Shown here one piece after another: positions 58,820 to 64,000 of a DNA stretch of 64,000 bases (within the stretch, counting starts at the first letter, position 1; each line of letters starts with the position of its first letter). The notes under the pieces are model-generated. The model was given only the letters and a program-made list of their open reading frames with translations, was not told where the DNA came from and searched no databases. The stretch spans positions 11,812,242 to 11,876,241 of the forward strand of contig OY978528.1 of assembly GCA_963854835.1 (NCBI GenBank), read 5' to 3'. The DNA is from Megamerina dolium. Taxonomy: Eukaryota; Arthropoda; Insecta; Diptera; Megamerinidae. A program made the position numbers and the translations under genes.

Positions 58820-59490
58820 ATACTAACTTGGACAACACGTCAACACGTTGACAATTACACTTTCGAGGTGGTGAAGGACATTGTCTATCTTGCAACCAGC
58901 ATCAACAACTGTAATGACGTCAACATGTGGAGAATATGCGTAGGATAACTCTCGCTAACAGATGTTACTTTAGGCTGAGTAAGCAATTGAGTAGTCGAGC
59001 CCTTGCTCGAAGATAGAAAATTCACACTCTACAAGTAACTCATTATTCCTGTCCTAACATATGGCGCAGAAGTCTGGACAATTTCCACCACGAATGAGAA
59101 GATGCTTGGAGTTTTCGAGAGAAAAGTTCTGCGCTGGATCTTCAGACCTATTTGCGTTGATGGCGAGTAGCGAATGGAAGTGCAGCGATAAGCTGTATGA
59201 GCTGTACGCTGACATTGACATAGTCAGGCAAATCAAAATCCAGCGGCTACGCTGGCTAGGTCATATCGAGCGAATAGAAGAAGACGCTCCAACGAAGAGG
59301 GTATTTAATTCGGCACCCGCTGGAGGACGCAAAAGAAAAGGAAGACCAAACCTCTGTTGGAAGGAACAAAGTGTTGGTTAACCTGGCGGCGCTTGAAGCA
59401 TCAAATTGGGCCAGCAAACGAAGAACAAAGAAGTCTGGTGCCGCATTATATATCGCCACTTAAGAAGAATAAGAAGAAGAAGATACTAAC
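58820..59490 (+). pseudogene. LINE relic, family X copy 3
   Basis: Pieces TVDNYTFEVVKDIVYL, VLTYGAEVWTISTTNEKMLG, VFERKVLRWIFRPICVDG and IQRLRWLGHIERIEEDAPTK follow in shifted frames, then RKRKGRP. The last 100 bp lead to TATATCGCCACTTAAG and an AAGAAG triplet run. It is nearly the same as the copy at 29890-30535 and related to that at 15390. Only the C-terminal part of the RT protein is present. Confidence 0.8.
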
Positions 59491-59585
59491 TCCCTATATC
59501 CATCTCTTAGAGTGGCTCTCATATAGAATCGATGAAAAAACAGTCTTATCGTATTGGGGATTACAAATACACTTTTAAAAAAATA

Positions 59586-59790
59586 AATATGTGGATCTTA
59601 TAATCCCCGTAGAGCTCTTTAGCCGAACTTCTCTTCCAGTACTATTGTGCGTGTTAAATTTTGAACAGTATTTAAAGGGACCAACTTATTTTAGCCACTT
59701 TCGAATGGCAGATCCCTTGTGACATAAATTTTTTTTTTTGTTATAGAGTTCTTTGAACAAAACGCACGCTCAATCGCCAATATGACGGTT
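59586..59790 (-). mobile_element. SINE, type B tail, truncated
   Basis: From the plus strand: AAATAAATATGTGGATCTTA, CCGAACTTCTCTTCCAGTAC, TGTGCGTGTTAAATTTTGAA, GACCAACTTATTTTAGCC and TTGTGACAT. This is the 3' half of the SINE in minus orientation. The head is absent. Confidence 0.65.
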
Positions 59791-60310
59791 GCTGTTGGAA
59801 CTATGTGTAAAGAATCATGCCGCTCGATTGCTTGTTGTTCACACGACTTCAGCCTTTTTGGGCATCCCCATAAAATCCAAATTAAACCAGAACTAAATCC
59901 TCAAGATTCTCAACACCACGATGATTTGATTATGTTCCCTAACTGAGCCGTGAATCAATTGAAGATAAGTTCAAATATTGATGGAAAAATGTGTCTTTTG
60001 GGCTGAGTTGCTTCACTAACAATCATAATAGCCGCATTGGAGCTGATAACAATCCAAAGGAGTATCACTCTTTAGTATAGAATTTGGTCAGTTGGCTTTA
60101 CACCACTATAGGTCTTGCGAAAATGGTTTGAGGATGAGTGAGTGTTTTCAGGAGGAGCGCAGTTCGTGAAACTGAATACCCCAAGACATTTTCAAGTAAA
60201 AAATCCCTAATACTAGTAAATAAAATTCTTTTCAGAGATTTACAGAACATATTTTCTGTTATTTGAGAGTAGACTTTGCGGTCTAATTGCTGAATCCGTA
60301 ATGTCACCTC
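59791..60310 (+). pseudogene. Possible mariner/Tc1-like relic
   Basis: Across frames, FTNNHNSRIGADNNPKEYHS resembles the VNKQNxRIW..xNP..xHE block that follows the first catalytic Asp in mariner-like transposases. No catalytic motif is intact and no terminal repeats were found. Confidence 0.25.
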
Positions 60311-61704
60311 TTCGCAAAAATCTCCCTTTCCTTAATACCATGGCTGTCATCTAGTTTATTGGTTTGATATTGGACGCTAAATGGACAAAGTCTACAATAA
60401 CTTTTAATATGTCGCAATCAGGAGGGGCATACTCTTCAAGACGCTCTGGAATACTTTGTCTATGCTCAACGTATTCATTTAAAGTTTTATATCATAAATC
60501 TTTTTTTTTTTTTTTATTTAAAACAAACGCCATTCTTAATTAGCAGCACTACAAATTCTTGAAAATGTTTTCTTCAACTTTTCATTCATAGCCCCATTAT
60601 TTATCTCATAATTTTTATACTCAATTGCTAAACTAAAATAAATACAGAATTTCCATTTTGTATTTGAATGAGTATTTACAGTTTTATATGCGGCACAAAA
60701 AAGACCGACAGCAAGAGAAGAGAAGAGGAAGAGAAATGTTAAATGAAAACTTCTTTCTATACAAATGCACCAAATAAGAAAATTAATGAATACAAATAAA
60801 AAGTAAAAAAAGAGAAAAAAAGCAAAAGAAAAGTAAAAACATAAGTTCAAATAAGAAATAACGACAAAATGAAAATAAATAAAAAAAAAAAAAAAATGTC
60901 AAACATTTATGATACAATATATGTATTACTTACGACACTTTTTGAACTCTTCTGCCAATTGGATGTGATCTCTCCGCTTAACCTGCTAGTGTTGAACTTT
61001 GACGGGCGCAAATTAATAATTCCGAAAGTTTCCATGTTGACTTTTCCGTAATGTTAAATGTATTCTTTTTTTTTTTTTTTTTGAACTTACTTTCTTATTC
61101 ATTGTTTTTTTTTTTTTTTTTGGAAACTTTTTAATGAGCTAGATTTTGATTTGGATTTTCAAATTTTATAAATAGATAAACATTAAGTTAAATATTTTTT
61201 TTTTAATGATGTCTTATTTAAATGAATCCTTTTAGCTCTTTGAATTCAATCTCTTAAGGCAATATACGAATAATTATGTTGTTGTTGTTGTTGTTATTAA
61301 TATTACTGCTACTGCTGGCACGATGCTGCAGATGCCGTAAAAAATATCCAATTATGCTCGCACACCACGTACAAACTATCCAAGCATCAATATGAACAGC
61401 ATGCCACAACTTCGATGATGCTTGGCGACGACATTTTTCTGCACTGATTGATATGCAATATTAAAGGGAACTTTTGAAGTATTTACCTACTTGCGCATAC
61501 ATATGTTTGTATATGTTGCACCCAATGCTGACTTACATACAGGAGCTCGTTATAAATATGAAGCTATTTTAACCTATATATGGTGGTCAAATTTAAAAAT
61601 AACTTACCGAAATGTTGGAAAATTTTTGAGTTTTTTTATTAAACAAAAAATTTTCTTATACCCTAGACTCGAATGGACATTGATATATTGTGGTTTTTAA
61701 AGAT
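60311..61704. other. No gene seen; A+T-rich DNA
   Basis: Several poly-A and poly-T tracts and a TTG run at 61279-61295. Open frames lack domains. Confidence 0.55.
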
Positions 61705-61927
61705 TCCGCACTTAGCCGCGCTTAACCGCACTTAGCTGCACTTCACCGCGCTTCATCCGCTATATTGATATATTGAGATTTTTAAGATTAGATTTTTAGA
61801 TTAGCGCTTATCCGCGCTTAGCCGCGCTTAACCGCACTTAACCGCACTTAACCGCACTTAACCGCACTTAACCGCAATTAACCGCACTTAGCGGCACTTA
61901 GCCGCGCTTAACCGCGCTTAGCCGCGA
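61705..61927 (+). repeat. 10-bp minisatellite, consensus CCGCACTTAA
   Basis: Two blocks of a 10-bp unit, CCGC(A/G)CTTA(A/G), lie at about 61707-61760 and 61801-61927. The second block has twelve units in exact 10-bp register. A leader containing TTGATATATTG precedes each block, so the two blocks probably arose by a larger duplication. The G+C content stands out from the A+T-rich surroundings. Confidence 0.92.
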
Positions 61928-62684
61928 AATTTCCTATATAGTCCTAATCTCTCGAACTAATCCATTTTTGTCAAGGCAGAAAATTTAAATCCTTTCTTTT
62001 ATAGCGTTTTTAAATTAAAATCAGCCAATCAGCCAGGCAATCCTTCATAGGTGTATATGAGTAAAATGAAAATTGGTGATGAATAGAGGAACGATACATG
62101 ATTTTTTCTCTCCCTTCAACTCGTCGGTTAGTTGATGCACATTAAAATGAAATAACTTCGGACTCATTCTATGGGACCGTTTAACTGTTGAACGACACTT
62201 TTGGAAAATTATATGCTTTTTATGCAGTGCACGTTCATTTTATGTTGCAAGTAAATACTGTCGTTGTTGGTGCTCTTGCTGTTATCGACGTCGCGTCATC
62301 ATTATGCTGACACTGACACAGCTGCCAATGATGCTGATACATACTCATATGTATGCAGATATTGCTACAGCTGCAGCATTGAAACTATGTATATATTCTG
62401 CAGGCTATCAATAACTCGCTCTCTTCCCTAGCAAATCAATCGATTCGCTTAACTGTTACCCAGCAAGAATGATATTGAATTGTTGCTCATACTTCTAGTC
62501 GTAATATACAATATATCTTATAGTTATTATACGCATACTTATACATATATTTCTATATAATATTCATACATCCGTTTTTCACTATGTACTATCTATTTCG
62601 AATATGACTTTTATTGACTTTCTCTCTAATATGTATGTTAATTTTATTTCACAAAATTCGCAAGTTTATTCTTGAATTTGTCGA
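61928..62684. other. No gene seen
   Basis: Non-repetitive, moderately A+T-rich DNA with CTG/CTA-type triplets near 62270-62380. Confidence 0.5.
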
Positions 62685-62805
62685 GAATAATTTCATGAAA
62701 GAGGTCTGTGACAAAGTGTAGCAAATGCAATGTTACAAGATTTCAGTCATTGGGTAACGACTAATACAAGTAGATCCCTTCCAAAAGACCTCCACATCTC
62801 TCAAT
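62685..62805 (+). mobile_element. SINE body fragment
   Basis: TTTCATGAAAGAGGTCTGTG, ACAAAGTGTAGC, GTTACAAGATTTCAGTCATT and GTAGATCCCTTCC match the SINE body in plus orientation, diverged. Head and tail are missing. Confidence 0.45.
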
Positions 62806-63799
62806 GCAAATTTATTCAAACCATGTCCTTATTACTTCATCTTATATATTCTATTTTAGGAATGCGCTCTCTCTCTTGAGCTTATTTTAAAAATAAATTA
62901 TGGAAAAAAACCGCTAAGTTTAGCTATTTCATTTTGACAAAGTCAATCATTCAAGAGTAAATGGGAATTTGAAACGGAGTTCAAAGCTCAAAAGGATAGC
63001 AGTATCTCAGTATCTCAGAAAGCAGAAGTCTCACAGTTGTTGTAGTTTTTGAACTAGAACAACTGTGTCATGCAATGATGCTGCAAAGTGTAGGCTGGTG
63101 ATGTCGGTCACAAGCCGATCAGATATGTACTGTAGCATCTCGTTAGCAAACTGAAAGTTAACGGAGGACACTCTTGTGAACATCTTTTTGAAGGTAATAG
63201 AGAAAATTTTAGGACCTTACCATCAGGACCATGTCAAATTGATGATATGTGCCACTCACTGGACTCTGGATCCCTTTTTAATTTTAATTTCCAAAATAAA
63301 ATTTTGATACCACACAGATATTCCTGGTACCATATTTGCTTGATTATTTTAAATTCGCTTTGAAGTGAAAAGCAATATTAATGCTTAAAATATCTGCATA
63401 CACACAGTCGTCTATATTTTCTTCGAGTTTCTTCTACATTGATATATATAGTCCTAAGAGCTTCTGTCATTAACGACTAGTATCCCTTTCATGACTAGTC
63501 TTACTTTAAAAAGATTGGTTAAAGGCAGGGCGAGCTCATTTTTTTGTGGGTTTGCATTTGGACCCGCTGTCTATTTATCATTTTGTTAGGGTGTTGAAAC
63601 TCATTATTCGCGACCTACTTGATATTTTTCAATGCCATTGGCTAGAACAGGGTGATGATTTCTTCCAAATGGCCAGAATAGTCCAATTGACCTAAAATTT
63701 AGATATTGCGATCTGAAAAAAAAAAACATTTAAAAGCATAAGAGAGTATCACCTATTATAATAAAAGCTAATAGATCCTTTCCCGATTTACCTACTGAT
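62806..63799. other. No gene supported
   Basis: Mixed A+T-rich DNA. Some segments near 63000-63250 and 63500-63700 have LINE-like composition but no motif I can defend. Confidence 0.35.
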
Positions 63800-63960
63800 G
63801 GAGCACTGACAAAAGACAAAAGACAAAAGACATGATGTGATACTTCGTCATCTTGTAAACAGAGGTCAGATGACAGATTGAGTCATTTTAAATTGTGCTT
63901 ATAATGGCCTATATAGACTATACGATACCGTAAGTCAGGTTTGGTTGGCTTGAAAAAACA
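63800..63960 (-). pseudogene. LINE relic: C-terminal zinc-knuckle region
   Basis: On the minus strand, GHYKHNLK then LNLSSDLCLQDDEVSHHV matches the (T)GHxxxNxHLxxxGLxxxxxCxxCxxxxE..H end of Jockey/I-type LINEs, with one Cys lost. A GACAAAA run of just over three units (63809-63831) sits at the left end of the segment and may be of later origin. Confidence 0.4.
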
Positions 63961-64000
63961 AGAATCAACAGTTGATATGGTAAGTTATTCGGCTTGGAAA

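Noticed and set aside
60869..61051. 60-residue frame starting MKINKKKKKMSNIYD
   Set aside because: A poly-A-derived start and no recognisable domain.

Overview
The window looks like a stretch of a higher-fly (dipteran) nuclear genome, and most probably of a tephritid-like fruit fly. It is strongly A+T-rich and full of CATATGTATGTACATA-type runs. It carries many relics of mariner/Tc1 transposons, LINEs and a tRNA-derived SINE, plus two mini-me/DINE-1-like elements with a GTCC microsatellite core. The species assignment is inference; no marker gene is present. No complete host protein-coding gene can be supported in the 64 kb. The best host candidate is one short first coding exon with a strong splice donor (7991-8108); a second, weaker candidate is a pair of exon-like segments around a 67-bp intron (4613-4679). 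The rest reads as one or more very large introns or intergenic DNA filled with transposon debris.

Layout. 1-3.8 kb: a mariner end fragment, an old tandem repeat split by a SINE, and DINE-1-like copy 1. 4.2-8.1 kb: degraded coding-like sequence, a TTAA-flanked MITE, a mariner relic and the candidate exon. 8.9-10.3 kb: SINE, satellite and LINE relics. 10.4-20.9 kb: mostly microsatellites, one LINE relic and one mariner relic. 20.9-27.6 kb: Tc1-like and mariner relics and SINEs, including a SINE nested inside a mariner with a clear 12-bp target-site duplication. 29-34.1 kb: LINE relics, then a cluster of GATTAATC dyads. 35.8-36.6 kb: a mariner-like relic. 37.8-40.2 kb: a satellite with a dimeric 311-bp higher-order core. 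41.8-50.4 kb: LINE and SINE relics, two MITEs and a 153-bp tandem array. 51.5-56.6 kb: DINE-1-like copy 2 (inverted relative to copy 1) and two head-to-head LINEs with RNase H domains. 57.8-64 kb: a long-TIR MITE, LINE and SINE relics, and a 10-bp minisatellite.

How the parts fit together. The main system visible here is a parasite-of-parasite one. Two copies of the tRNA-derived SINE end in a tail that closely matches the 3' end of the RNase H-bearing LINE at 32527-33150, which suggests that this LINE mobilises that SINE subtype. Other SINE copies carry a different tail whose LINE partner is not seen. Three repeat classes (DINE-1-like core, 153-bp array, 311-bp satellite) share a spacing of about 140-156 bp and a CTCCCATACAAA-like motif, which suggests a common origin. 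All transposase and reverse transcriptase genes seen are broken. All calls come from reading the sequence by eye; no alignments or database searches were run.
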